A stretch of DNA of 64,000 nucleotides from Tubulanus polymorphus (taxonomy: Eukaryota; Nemertea; Palaeonemertea; Tubulaniformes; Tubulanidae): the NCBI RefSeq assembly GCF_964204645.1, contig NC_134029.1, positions 2,427,001 through 2,491,000 on the forward strand, written 5' to 3'. The notes under the pieces are model-generated. The model did not search any database. It was given only the letters and a program-made list of their open reading frames with translations, and was not told the origin of the DNA. A program made the translations under genes and the position numbers. Below are positions 38,457-51,000 of the stretch, piece by piece. Positions within the stretch are counted from its first letter, which is position 1. The number at the start of each line of letters is the position of its first letter.

Positions 38457-39287
38457 TCAAGGCAGGTTTCGATGGCAAGTTTAGATTGGTTTCTTCCGAC
38501 TCCATAAATCTCTTCAGGCGCATTCGTTTAGACCTGAATAGCATAATCTGTAAACCTTAGAAGCATGTGTAATACGGGATTGATATCCCTTAAACGAAAT
38601 CTGCTTTAGCTATTCGTGTGTATATTAGCTTCCTGTTCTAGATCCCACAGGATCGCGGTTCAACGGCAGAGAGTTAACATGTACGTATAGCGCATGATAG
38701 ATAGAAATAAACAAATCATTAACTCTTGAAAAATGATTTTGTATCCGGGAAAAATAGAATATTTGAATAGTTAATTGATTTTTTCCGAGTCACAAGAAGA
38801 AAGAAGTTTGAATTCTAACCGACAAATGGCGAAGCTTTGGCCTCGAGATATCTGTGTAGATCGAGTCGCGAGGGGTTAGGAGAGATCAATAGATCTGAAG
38901 CTTCACAGACGCGCCGCCAATTATTCATCCTTATAGATTGATTAGAAATCAATTCCACTCACCGAGAAAATATCAAAACCAAATACACAAACATCCAGAA
39001 AAAAATATTTCGATTTTCTTGAGACAAAATAAACACTTCATACAACTTCGAATATATCTTCATATGATTCATTATCTAGAAATGAAATAGCTGATACACT
39101 GAAACTAGTTCAAATACTTCTTATGCTATGTAATTCAACAGCTTGGAACATGGAAATATTTAGATGAAATTTGTCGTATAGAAAATGTAAGTAAACGTTT
39201 TATCTTCAATGACATGTCATCAAACATCATACATCAAACATAAATGAATGAACGGTCAATAAGACAAAATGAGACAAATCGACCCTG

Positions 39288-40248
39288 TCATGGTTTTCCG
39301 CTAGAATTACGTTTTTCGCCTTGGTAATTCTGCCAGTATTCTTTATAATTCATTAGGTGTGGCTGTTGGCGTTTTAGATCTTCAGTTTCAATTATTTTCC
39401 GCTCGTTATCGATATCTGAAACATACAGAGTTGTTAATCAGAAACGAGGAAATACTCGCTCGGCGTGAGTTCTATAACACGCTACACGAGAATGATACAT
39501 TCATTATGAAGACAGTAGAAATAACACACGGCAATGAACACACTCATCATGAATAAACACGAGAATGATACATTCATTATGAAAACAGTAGAGGCATTCA
39601 TCATGAATATACATTAGAATGGAATTGATTGAAATAAAAAGATAGAAACAGTAGAAAAACATGTATTGGAAACTAAGAAAATATCAAAAGAATTGGGCGT
39701 TTTTCATATCAATCACGTCATCAGAAATACATGAATAGAAAAAATGTAAAATGTCTTCTTATAAAAGACCAATATCGCACAAAAATATGATCTAGGTTTT
39801 GATGGTCTCAGATGATTCTCCTCTATCGAATGAGATAACTTCCCAAAAAGGCATTTATGCATTAGTATTAATAATGGCGAAATGGTCGATGATAAGTCAA
39901 GGCGGTGCCTAACGAACACATTTCTAAATGTCCCCGTAATACCCGTGGTAAATAGCTACACAAATGATCATTGGCAATCGATGTAACAAATCAATGATTC
40001 TCTGAGATATCATTGCCTTTCTTACCTGTTTTTGTTGGCATAGTCCTGTGTATTTCCGGTTCCCCAACAGACCGCAGAGGAGTTCCACGATCACAAAACT
40101 CCTGCACCTCATTATTCAGACCTATTCTCATCAATGATTCCAGAAGTAGTTGTTCTCTATAAATTCTTTCATTCGTCGCCAAACGCGTTAAACCTCGACT
40201 CAAATTAGATTTAGATTTCATCGAAATATTAGTAGCTCGTCGGGACAT
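39288..40248 (-). CDS. small two-exon gene, unrecognised 116-residue protein
   Basis: Exon 1 (40,026-40,248) starts at ATG and ends in ACAAAAACAG|GTAAGA after 74 codons plus one base. Exon 2 (39,288-39,415) begins after TGTATGTTTCAG and restores the frame (phase 1) for 43 codons to TGA. The product has a basic, Ser-rich start (MSRRATNISMKSKSNLSRGL), an amphipathic helix-like section (NERIYREQLLLESLMRIGL), a single Cys, and a Lys/Gln/Asn-rich end with KEYWQNYQGEKR. There is no signal peptide or membrane segment, so it is probably cytosolic or nuclear. Both splice sites are canonical, phases match, and codons look coding on both sides. The gene converges with the GPCR pair. I do not recognise the family; small axonemal or scaffold proteins have this look, but that is only an impression. 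Confidence 0.6.
39485..39595 (-). repeat. tandem duplication inside the intron of the small gene
   Basis: A 35-40 bp phrase beginning CACGAGAATGATACATTC occurs at 39,485 and again at 39,558, almost identical, with a period of 73 bp. Further CATCATGAATA phrases follow. Confidence 0.7.
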
Positions 40249-41858
40249 TTTCAGTCAATCAACGCAGTCCTTTCCAAACTATCAAATGATCAAAGAAGCG
40301 ATATCGTTTATATTCATACTCTAATATCCTAGTCTAGTACAGTAAAAGGGATATTTGCTTTTGCTCGTAAAGTTCCTTCGTCTTAGTATCGAGCATAAGA
40401 ACGTCTTAGTGTTGAGTATTAGAAAAGGCCAATCAAAGGCTAGTTTTAAGTGACCAAATGGTATGTGATCCGAATAACAGCACAAATACATGATCCGTGG
40501 AGCGTGAAATACGTCTCTATACAAAGATCGGTGTTGATTTGAAATTGGTTCCGATATTTCTGATTGTCTTCGCTCGATACAAAACATATGCGCACGAAAC
40601 TATTATTAAGATTATTGACGCAAATTGCGCTTTCAAGATGTGATAATATATGACAATGTATTATGTTCTATTTATCATTTTCAACCATAAAGTGTTGTAG
40701 GGATTTTCATGAGCTCATCGTCGCGACACTAAATAGATGTATATAGTAGTAGACATTTTGGTTCTCGCTCTAGACCTAGATTCGCTTGCAAATAGAATAT
40801 AATAAAATTGCAAAATAATCAGCTTCACGTTCTACAAATGAATAGAAAGCTATCAGTGATTCGACAGCACATTTCTCAGAACAATCTCCTGGCTTTTCTT
40901 TCAATCATTTATTATTCATTAATAGATGATACATTTTCATTATATCTGTAAAGAAAACATTGTAATCTTCGCAAACAATAAATATTCACTGTGAGAACCA
41001 GTGGATTTTACAATGATAATCAACAATCTGGATATGATTCGTAATATATTATAACATATAGATATATACACTGGTTTTGTACGTACAAAAACAATTATAT
41101 TTTAATCAATCTCATCTCGATATATTCAAGGATTCGGATCCAATGATAATCTGAATCCGCGGTGAGGAATAACACGGGCAATAACTAATATTTTTGGTAT
41201 TACACATATAACAATTCACACAATTATACTCTGAAAGCAGTTTATCATTATTCATATTGAAAATACACGAATCTTCATCAACAAGTTTAACTAAACTTCA
41301 TCTTAAAAGTAGAATACACATATAAGGCTGAGAGATATCACTGCACCGGTTATTGGACTGCCGCTTTGATACTTCACTTACAGCATTCGACCATATCGTC
41401 TTAACTCAATTGGTCTTTGATAATTTCATTAGTCGATACAAGAACCATTTTCAAAAACCAACCGTGTGGTTTAGTTCCCGACAGCAAAATCTGTCCAAGA
41501 AATTTTCAATTTTCAATGCAGGATTTCTCTTCACTGATCTCTCTCCAATTCGGTGAAGATTATACAAGAATTCTTGGTATAAATAATTGTATTTGAATTT
41601 AAATCATACGTAGCCTAGGAAATTTACAAGTTATTCATACCTGTGTTCGTGTATGATATCTAGGCGTAGCAAAATATTACAAATCGTTGTTTAAGTCACA
41701 ATATCATCATCATCATCATCATCATCATCAACAATCGCACTAACTAAAAAACAATACAGTTGACACCGAGGAGTCACTAACGTCACATACACGCATCGTC
41801 TATATCTGCATAGTATTTTAGGGGTTTAATATATTTGTATCGCATACACATACATAAT
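40249..41858. other. spacer between two minus-strand genes
   Basis: Promoter side of the small gene and 3' flank of the cysteine-rich gene. It contains an ATC microsatellite at 41,704-41,730 and, on the minus strand, an AATAAA near 40,906-40,911 that could serve the upstream gene. I see no exon. Confidence 0.4.
41704..41730. repeat. (ATC)n microsatellite
   Basis: Nine ATC units downstream of the stop codon of the cysteine-rich gene, possibly in its 3' UTR. Confidence 0.92.
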
Positions 41859-42094
41859 TTAATCGTATCTATGAAGATTAAGCCATGAGATTATTAAGAT
41901 GATCGCTAAGTAAATGTTACAAAATGAAGTATTTCTGTGGCTGTTATTCGACCTCGACCCCGCAGGTCGTGGCTGTTCGTCGCGCGGTCGCTTGCGCGTG
42001 TACATCCGGCGAGTCACTGGTTTAAACGGAAGGACGGGAGTCTTTTTAGGAGTCACCGTGACTTCTAAACACGCCGGCTTGTGCGTAATCCGAT
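41859..42094 (-). CDS. exon 15: basic linker and hydrophobic C-terminus
   Basis: After TTCATCTTTCCAG, 79 codons run to TAA. A Lys/Pro-rich section (TPKKTPVLPFKPVTRR) and a strongly basic patch (YTRKRPRDEQPR) precede SFCNIYLAIILIISWL and a short NLHRYD end. The terminal hydrophobic run of about 13 residues fits a GPI-attachment signal or a short membrane anchor. There is too little after it to form a signalling tail. The basic patch contains an RKRPR-type site that could be cleaved by a furin-like protease. These roles are inferred. Confidence 0.7.
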
Positions 42095-45000
42095 CTGGAA
42101 AGATGAATGTCGGAATCTTTTTTTGCATTTGATTTTGAATCTTTGATATTCGTATTCAACAGAACACAACGCCGGTATTCGCTATTGTGTTTCAAAGATT
42201 CAAGCACTCAGAGCATGGATTGTCATCTTTACTCTTTCATATACGTAAATATTGTATACTGTAGTACAGTAAGATTTCCACAGTTATCCGTTGAATTTGA
42301 CTCATTTCCTATCTGTTTGACTCCATAGTCCTTATGATATTACCCTGATTTTGAAAATAACTTAACCAAAAATAAGACCGATAAACCTTCGTGCACTTAC
42401 CATCGTGAAGTAAATATGTAGTTTCTGCTTGTTTGAAATATCCGATCTCACCAGCCGTGTCAGTATTACACTGAGATGTAGACATGCGATACACTATTCT
42501 ACCGTCCCAACTGAAGCGTTTTCCTTGTGACTTGTTTATTATCTTCAAAATATAATCAATTTTATCATTTCAGAAAAAAACAACGATTTACGATGCAGAC
42601 TACTTTTGATGATTTTATTGAATAAAACGTAAAAACAGGTAGTACTGTGTAGGTTAACTGATTTTACTTGAAATCTCTAAAATTCTAGGGTATAGTGGTT
42701 TGATCAGGTAAATGAGTCCGCGGTACTACCTGATTTAATTTTAAGTCAGTTAACACTACATGTTTTTACGTTTATTGTTTTGACGCCAGGTTTACACGGC
42801 TGCTCAACGACTCATCCTAGAAATTAATAAACAATTTTGAGAATATTTCTGATATCAATCTTACCCAACAGTTGATAGTTTGATCGGCATTATTTCTGGT
42901 AAAAAGAAATATATCCTCATTCGGTATTTCAGGCGCTATTCTTCCAATACACGTGAACGCTGGAAAATGAGTGATCATTATGAAGACGTTGCAGTGCGTT
43001 ATGTCTGGGGCAATCAAAATAAGTAGTAAAATATTCGTCCATCCCGTCCATAATTGAAAGAATGAATGATTTTAATTTCATTACATACACGTACATAGAA
43101 TATATAGATTAGTTTAACATCTGTACGAATATTATTCATATTATATACAAATTGAGATTCTAGATGAATATAGTTTAAGTGTTTTATGTTCTAAAATGAA
43201 GGGCTCCCTACGAGTCTAAGGCTTAGACGCCACTTCGGCAGTCATTGCACATCATCTCGGTAATCTATGATCTGACACAGTCGTCTTTGAACAACTGAGA
43301 ATCGAATACTTACTCTCTCGCCTTCCGAGAGATGGAGTCTGACACGTATTAACCTGCACACTAAGTCGACTTCCACGTTCACATTTCACGACGTCGTAGT
43401 CAGACATGTGTCCCGGGCAGTAACGAGGGCCGACACTACTCGAGAAACTAGCGTTAAATGGTACCAATCCGTTGATGTGACAAGCAGTGCGACGAAGGCC
43501 TTTCTTTACTACAACAAAAATGAGAGACAGTTTTTTATAGTAATAGATTCCATTTGCCTCAGATCTCGCGGGACCAAGGTTATGTATACGCGAATTCCCG
43601 GGACGGTCTGAGCAGGGGATGGGTCGTTATGCAATGAATCGGAGCAGGAAAATGTGGACGGGGCACGCGATTATACGAGGCTAAACCGAGTCTACTGTAT
43701 TACATTTTGAGTGAAGCCAGTTTTTTGAGTTATCTGTCTCAGTATTGTAGAGTTCAGTTTCTCTTAAGTTACTTACGGATGAGATTTTTCATTTGTCGGC
43801 TACGAATGCCGTCGTCGAGAGGAATCGGGTCATTTTTGAAGTGACACAATCGGTTGAAACTCAAATCGGATTTCTTACTCGGCGCTACAAGTAAACAACA
43901 ACATAACTAGGTTTAAAGGAACAAATCAGTTTGCTTACGACTTATTGATGGAATTAGATAATTGATACTCGAATTAGCTACCTAATATTATCAGTACATC
44001 TACTACTTACATATTCTATACTGAAGAACGTTATGATGGGCTTTATTAAATTCGATGCAGGTGTATCTGGGTCGACTGAAAAAACACGGTGGATATACAT
44101 TATATTTCAATATAGCATTTGATATTGGTTTCATTCGGAGTTCAGGGATATTAAGCACGCATTTTCTCCAAAAAAAGATATTTGCGATATCGATTATGGG
44201 ATGTATCATTTTGTTACTTCGGGCGAAGCGTAAGATTTTCTTCTGATGATTCAACATCAATTCTAATGGATCAAAGAACGATTTTATCAGCTAATTGCCA
44301 CGCCTAATATTGATGACTCAAATTTGAAGTAATTGTTGTGTTATTCTGCTTTCCCTGTCGTACACCAGGGCAAGTCATAGGTATAAAGCCCAATTGTTAC
44401 GACACAGAATTGCGCCTTGGTGCGAACTCGAAAAGCTTACCAGCCATTTTTTAACGTAGTCATCAGTTTATATCGGTGCTGAGCGAAATCTTTATTTTTG
44501 CACGAAAATTTTCCGAATTTAGAAAATTCTAGGAATTTCTCATGAATTCTAACAACCTCGGTTCGATCCTGTTCGTAAAGCATCCACGAGCCGTGATACG
44601 GCTTGGGAAATTTACATTCCGGTTTGAAAGAGCTTTCATCAATAGCTGAAAATGAGTTTTGATAAATGATAGCGAGTATTGTTAGTGAATAGAGTCACCC
44701 CACCTGACTGGTCACCATACTGACCAGATAAACTGGGGCCAGTTGCTCAATAGCTGGTTAAAGGTAACCGGCGGATAAATACCATAGTAAAAATGGACTT
44801 TCAATTATCCCTTGGTAAACAATCCACTGATTAACTTTAACCAATCTTTGAGCAACTGCAGCCCCTGGTCACTACAGTTCCAGTGGTCTAGTGGTGAGTG
44901 TGCACGGCTGACATGTAGTTCGAAAGAGCTGGTGCTATTTCGAAAGTTTGTTTACGTTTGTGCCTGAAATATGGCTTTTTCGTTAGTAATTCCCCTTCTC

Positions 45001-48000
45001 TTTTATTAACGTCAAACCATTGATGATACTTAAGAAATAAAATCGATGACCAAATGATATCTTTGAAAGTAGTTTATGTATTTGATACTTACGGCAATTT
45101 CCGCACGCTTCTTTACAGAACCTAGCGTACTCGTACGGAGGCTTACTCGTGCAGAAACCTTTCTTTGAAAAATCTTTACATTGTTCGCTTTCATCAGAAC
45201 AAAGCGAAGACGCTAAAAATATATCATTTCATGAATATCGATTAGATATGTCATCATTATCGATTGAAACATTTGCGATGAGAAAGAAAAAATGATTCGG
45301 ATTTTTTTCCTCCGCAATATGGGGTTAACTTGAAAATCGATTGGCTAGAATAATTCAACCTCAATATTAGTTGGGAATTCCAGCCGTAATCAATAAATCC
45401 TCGGGCATATTTATATGTATGCCGTATTCATCTGTTTTGTAAGGACATCTATTTCGAGAACTTCGTCATTAAACAAATACATAAAAAATGACAAATCTAT
45501 TGATGTGTGAGGGATATGAAAGCCTCCTGAGGATATCAATATTGGTATTCAAATCATTTCTAATATTCTACTCCCAATTGGTTACTCGAGGAAAATAATT
45601 CTTTATCAATTTTACTCTTTAGTTATCAACTCTGAGCTAGATAGGAAAAATGGTTAAAGATGATAATGTCTCCAGGACGGTTTTTAGATCATTAAGCTTA
45701 CAGGCAGATTTCATTCTCATTTTGTAGTAAGGCATTGGGTTGACCATAGCTGGACGTCCGTTCAGAGCTAAGGTTACGATTATTCCCTGATACAGATAAA
45801 CGTTGAAATCACCGCTCACATCGCTGGGATATCTCTACAAAATAGCGACACAAATTGGGATAGATAAAATATAAGAATTATGAAGTAAACAGCGATAAAG
45901 GGATAAAAGATATTATACACACCATTGTAAATCGTGGGAATGAATTTTCTTCATAGATGATGACAAATGTGTAGCCGTCTTCCACCCAGTTAGCGAAACA
46001 ATACAACCTTTGATCTATAAATTACAAGCATGAAACTGAATCTTGAAAAATTGTGAAGTCTAGAAATTTAGTGATATCGTCATCGAACAAATGAATCAAA
46101 CAATATTCAATTTCGATAGAAATTTTCATTAGAAAAAAAGAGCTTACTGGTTAATGGACTGAATGGGTTACAGGCCGCACTTGGAAAAGAAAATTCCAGA
46201 CCTTCGCCGTCCATGCATTCAACCTCGAGTCGGGATTGACGCCATTCACCGGGACAAATACCCTGCAAAATGCAGCCACTATTTTTCATTTTAGGACAAG
46301 TGTTTATTGGCCGCTACATTGAGTTAAGTTAACAAATAAATGCAATCGGTTTTCGGGTTTTTATTGCTGTAAACCAAAAATGTTTAAAAAAATGAACGCA
46401 AAATACCCAATAAATGTCAAATGTCAATTTCCTCATAGAACTTACCATTTGTGTCGCGTAGCTGAACGTATAGAATACAAAACCACCGCTTTGCGGACAG
46501 AAGTTCCAGGCGCGTTGCTTTTCAGCTGCAAAAAATGAAAGGTTTCGTTTGCGTTAAAACTGCTTAATGAACGCGGATGCGGCGGTATTTTCTACAGAAC
46601 GAAATCACCGCGTAGACCAACGGCTTCTCTGTGACCGTAAAAAATAGAAATCAGTTATGTATTTGTTCAGCTCTCAATATAAGAACGACGCGTAGTTGAT
46701 ACTCACCGAGCCAGGGCCATTCATTCGGTATTAGTTTATCATCACGACACAGCGAATCTCGCATTTCGTTACTTTTACTCGCTGTAACAAATAGGAAAAC
46801 ATACAAATGATAAACAACGAGCAGTGGACTAGCAGTGGACTAGCAGTGGACAAGATGAACATGTAAAAAACATCTCGATCCAATTCCACTGTTGTTGGAT
46901 AAGCTCAACTTGTCTCGAGTAGTTCGTGTTCAATGTTTAACCGATTTTCACGAAACAAGCCCTTGAATTGGACGAAAAATAGCTTTTTAAAAATTTCCCT
47001 TGTTTCAACGCTTGAATTAATCTTTAACCGACAAATTTGGCCCCGGATCCAGATGCAGTTTAATGACTTACATTCTCTAATCTGTATAGCGTTAGGGCCG
47101 CGTCTTAGAAGTTGAATACACTGAAATGTTCTCGGTCTAGAAAAAGATCGGATATAAATGAAACCTTTTTGTGATAAAATTCAAACCTTTTTTCAAGATT
47201 CTTAGCGAACCATGCGACAAAAGAAACCAGCGTCCACAGTTCTACAGCCATGACTCGAGTCCAAAAGACGTCTTCAATCTTAAGACTGGCCTTGAGTCTG
47301 TTAGATTGACTACAGTCTTGGACTGGTCTTATGAATCTAAACCAAGACTGTAGGACAAGTCCCAGGTTTATGCTTTCTTTGCATCAAATTGTTAATTGCA
47401 GCTGGAAGTAAGCAAACCAATCTCATTTCCGGTTAGATATTTGCAGATTTTGATGATATTCCTGTGTTTTGGGTGCGTGCGACTTCCCACTGCGAAAAGA
47501 TCGAAGCCAATTATTTTCGTGATGGATATTTGAGCAGGAAACGAATAAAACCCAAACAACAAACACAAACGCGAATAGGATGATCCGCGGGCTTAGCTGC
47601 AATATGAAATCGGCTTATTTGAGAAAAATGTCATATTGACTTTTCAGTTTGTATCGAGTGCAGCACGCAGTACCTGCACAGTACCTGCACAGTACCTGCA
47701 TAGTACCTGCACGGTACCTGTTAGCGTATTCTTACAGGTACCTAGATTATCAATGAAACCGGATACATACTGCCGGAAGTGAATTGAATTTTACGTTACT
47801 TGTGGAGTAGTTTTTTAGGGAGATTTTTCAATAAATTATGCATTCAAAAGTGAATGTATGATTCTGCGATTTGCAATATAAGGACAAAGTGAACAAGCAG
47901 AGTTTTATATGATGTGTGAACGGCCTCTAAATTCCCGCGTCGATTACTGGTGTGAAGAAACTTGGTAAATCAGCTGCGAGACCGCAGGACGAGGTGCGCG

Positions 48001-51000
48001 ATGGATCTTACCTCCCTAGAGCCGAATGTTCCACCAGAAATCTATTTCTGCCGTGATCTTTGATACACGTTCGATTGAATGAATGGTAGATTTTCTGACA
48101 AGCGGGAATATTTTCAGTACAATGTCGCTCGTGCGTGTGGTAGATGAGCACGTTGTTTCTAACGGTAACCGATACCTGTCTTCTCCAGTATAGGACGCCA
48201 TTGCCGAAATATTCCCTTTGTGTTATCCACAGCGCATGTCGACCTTTCAGTTTGGGGCTTTGCGCGAATGAGGGGAACTTGCATTGTGTTTTAACGGCTG
48301 AAAGAGAGAAAAAATGAAATGAATATGAAATGAATTCGTTTTACGACAGTCCGGGTCCTTGACTAAAGTGCTCGATGCTCGATCAATCTAGTAGCAAGTA
48401 GCTACTAAAGGGTTAAATCAAATTCCCTGTTCATTTCAGGGGTGCAGGGGAGGTGGGCTCGTAAGGGACACTCCAAATAAGTACAAATGGAAACGTTTCA
48501 ATGAACAACAGGCACAATCACTCCTATTCCAAGATTCAAAAAATACGTAGTAGATGACTATAAAACTGGACGCAGTTCTTTGAAACTTAAGTCAGTTTTG
48601 GTAAAACATAAGCTATTTCAACAACTGAAGTCTTGTTTGGAAAAATTGCAAGAAGGTCCATTGAATCGTGAAATCTCGAGAGACAATCGTTTCAATAAAT
48701 ATGAGTGTTTTAGACTCAAAGAATTAGCTATATTCTCCGTGTATTTGATGTTGTATGTAGAGTGGAAGTCTTTGCTCATGTGTATGCGTCTATCATCTAT
48801 ATTTGCATGTGGAGACGAGTGTTTGTTGCATTCACAATGATTTACATAAATATTTGCGATCTCGACGACGCGGCCGTCTTTACAACCGAATGACTCGACA
48901 GCGGAGAAGAACGGCTTCATTTACCGCGTCAGTATCACCGGGATTCCCGTCCCCTCCTCTCACAGGTTTATACCGTTTGATCAGCACAGTCGGTGAAAAG
49001 ATATATATTTCGTGTCGTATTAGATTATTGACTGGACTCCTGCGAGATAACTGAATTTTTCCACTCGATACAAACAGAGTCGACTCGTCAGACCCCGGGG
49101 CCGGAACGTTATATCGATAAAGAAGATCTCCGTTTCCCCGCAAGAGTCGCTTCTCAATACAGACACGTCTTCACTTCTATTTTCAACAAAAAGTCGAAGT
49201 ATAACATATTGAAATTATTCGGCCTTAGGCTCAAATACAACAACTGGCTTCAAGGATCGACGGCAAAAGCTTTGTTTTAGTAATAGTTATAGAATATCAA
49301 ATCGAACATCAATACGTTATGAACGGTCGGAACAGTAACATTTCTATTGAAGATTTATATCCAATATTATTGCGGATGATTTATAATCAAATAAAACAGC
49401 CATTTCAAAGAATTTTTAAAAACTGCATTTTCGATCGATCCGCAGTACGAGAGGTCTTCTAGAAATTCGGATAGTAAAATATGTTCAGCAATCCAAGAGA
49501 AAATTTCTGTACGGATATTGACTTGAAGATCCACGAAAATGCAGCAATCAGTACAACTGATCGCTGCCTTTTATGGATGTTCAAACGTGTGAATGTTGCT
49601 AAATGTGTAAGTTGAAGATATTTGGCCAGTTCGGTTGTGTATATAACTATTCTCTGATGATGTATGATCATATAGATTCTACTAGAGACTATCCGGTAGC
49701 CGTAGATTCATTGATTCCCATCAGTATCAGTCGCCGCTGCTGTGATTAGATAAAGACATTTTAACGTCGTCATTGATAAACCGCGTAATAAATTTATCAA
49801 GCACAAATTGGTGACCATATGTCCACCACCAAAATACCACCGGCGTCAGGCTTCGTATCTGCTGAAATACGGGAACAATTTCCACAGTTCTCCGAGATAT
49901 AGCTATTTGAGCCTTGTAGAACTATCACGAGCGGGTCGAGGGGTAAACTTTGAAAGGAGCACAAAAAGGGCAGGTATCTCCACGCATGAGAGCCAAAACA
50001 GAGGTACAATTTCCTGGCGTGGCTCTTGAATGACCTTATAGAGAAATCTGAAAAGAAAATTGCCACGAAAGAAAAATTGCCGTTGTTGTTCAGGACCCGG
50101 GTGTTGCAATCATAGGAAAAGCTCATCGACTATTCCAATATTCCAGGCGATTAGATACCCACCATATATTGTATATAGGTCTTCATTCTTTTCACTTTGC
50201 TACAGAAAGTGTCTGATAAGTCGCATCTGATTACTGATAAGTCTCTGATGGGTATCTATTAAGTTGAATATCCGCGTCTCAAATCGTTGCTTCCGGTCTC
50301 GGCGAGTCAATGACAAGTGATTGCTGCGACAGTATCTAACTATGTCTGTCAGTTAGATTAGTCTATCAGATCTAATTAGACTATTATTCGTTTTTCATAT
50401 TCGCCAATTTGCTCCGAGCTAAAAGACTTTCAAACCCCATTAACGTTTATCAAGAATTTCATTAAATTGCGCTTTACCGCCATAAATTTACCGTATATAA
50501 GTATAAAAGCCTTCTTGTATGACATGCACGATAAACGGCAATATCGCAAAGCTGTACAGTATTTTGCGAGGCAGCTCAAATAGAAAAAAGAGTATGATAA
50601 TTTCCTTGTGAACATTTTATGGAATACGTTTAATCTGAAGTGATAATAACATAATTCAAATGTTTTGAGCAAACCACATAAATTAATTCCAATATCTCAT
50701 TCTTAATTACTTCACTTCCTGTAACCTTCTACTGCGCATTGGTGCAAAACTTCTGATGGAAAATGAAATTCATTACTATTTATGGCTTGACATTAATGTA
50801 CGATATTTTTGTCCCCCATATTTCACGATGTAAAGTAGTTCAACTCGCACGCATGGCGGCCCTTAAAGCGAAAAGGCGATGAGTATTCTATTTTCTTACA
50901 GCTTCATCCGTTCCACGTGCGGAGAAAAATAAATTCCCCAAACGATCGACGTAATAATCCTGTTTGTTATTGAAGATACGACAAGCGAAAACATGTTGAA

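Noticed and set aside
44883-44960. Functional tRNA gene
   Set aside because: A and B boxes are present, but no complete cloverleaf or acceptor stem can be formed.
48880-49143. Minus-strand frame with cadherin-like phrases (LFVSSGKIQLSRR, later GGDGNPGDTD)
   Set aside because: Spacing between the two phrases is wrong for a cadherin repeat, calcium-binding motifs are missing, and no splice sites fit.
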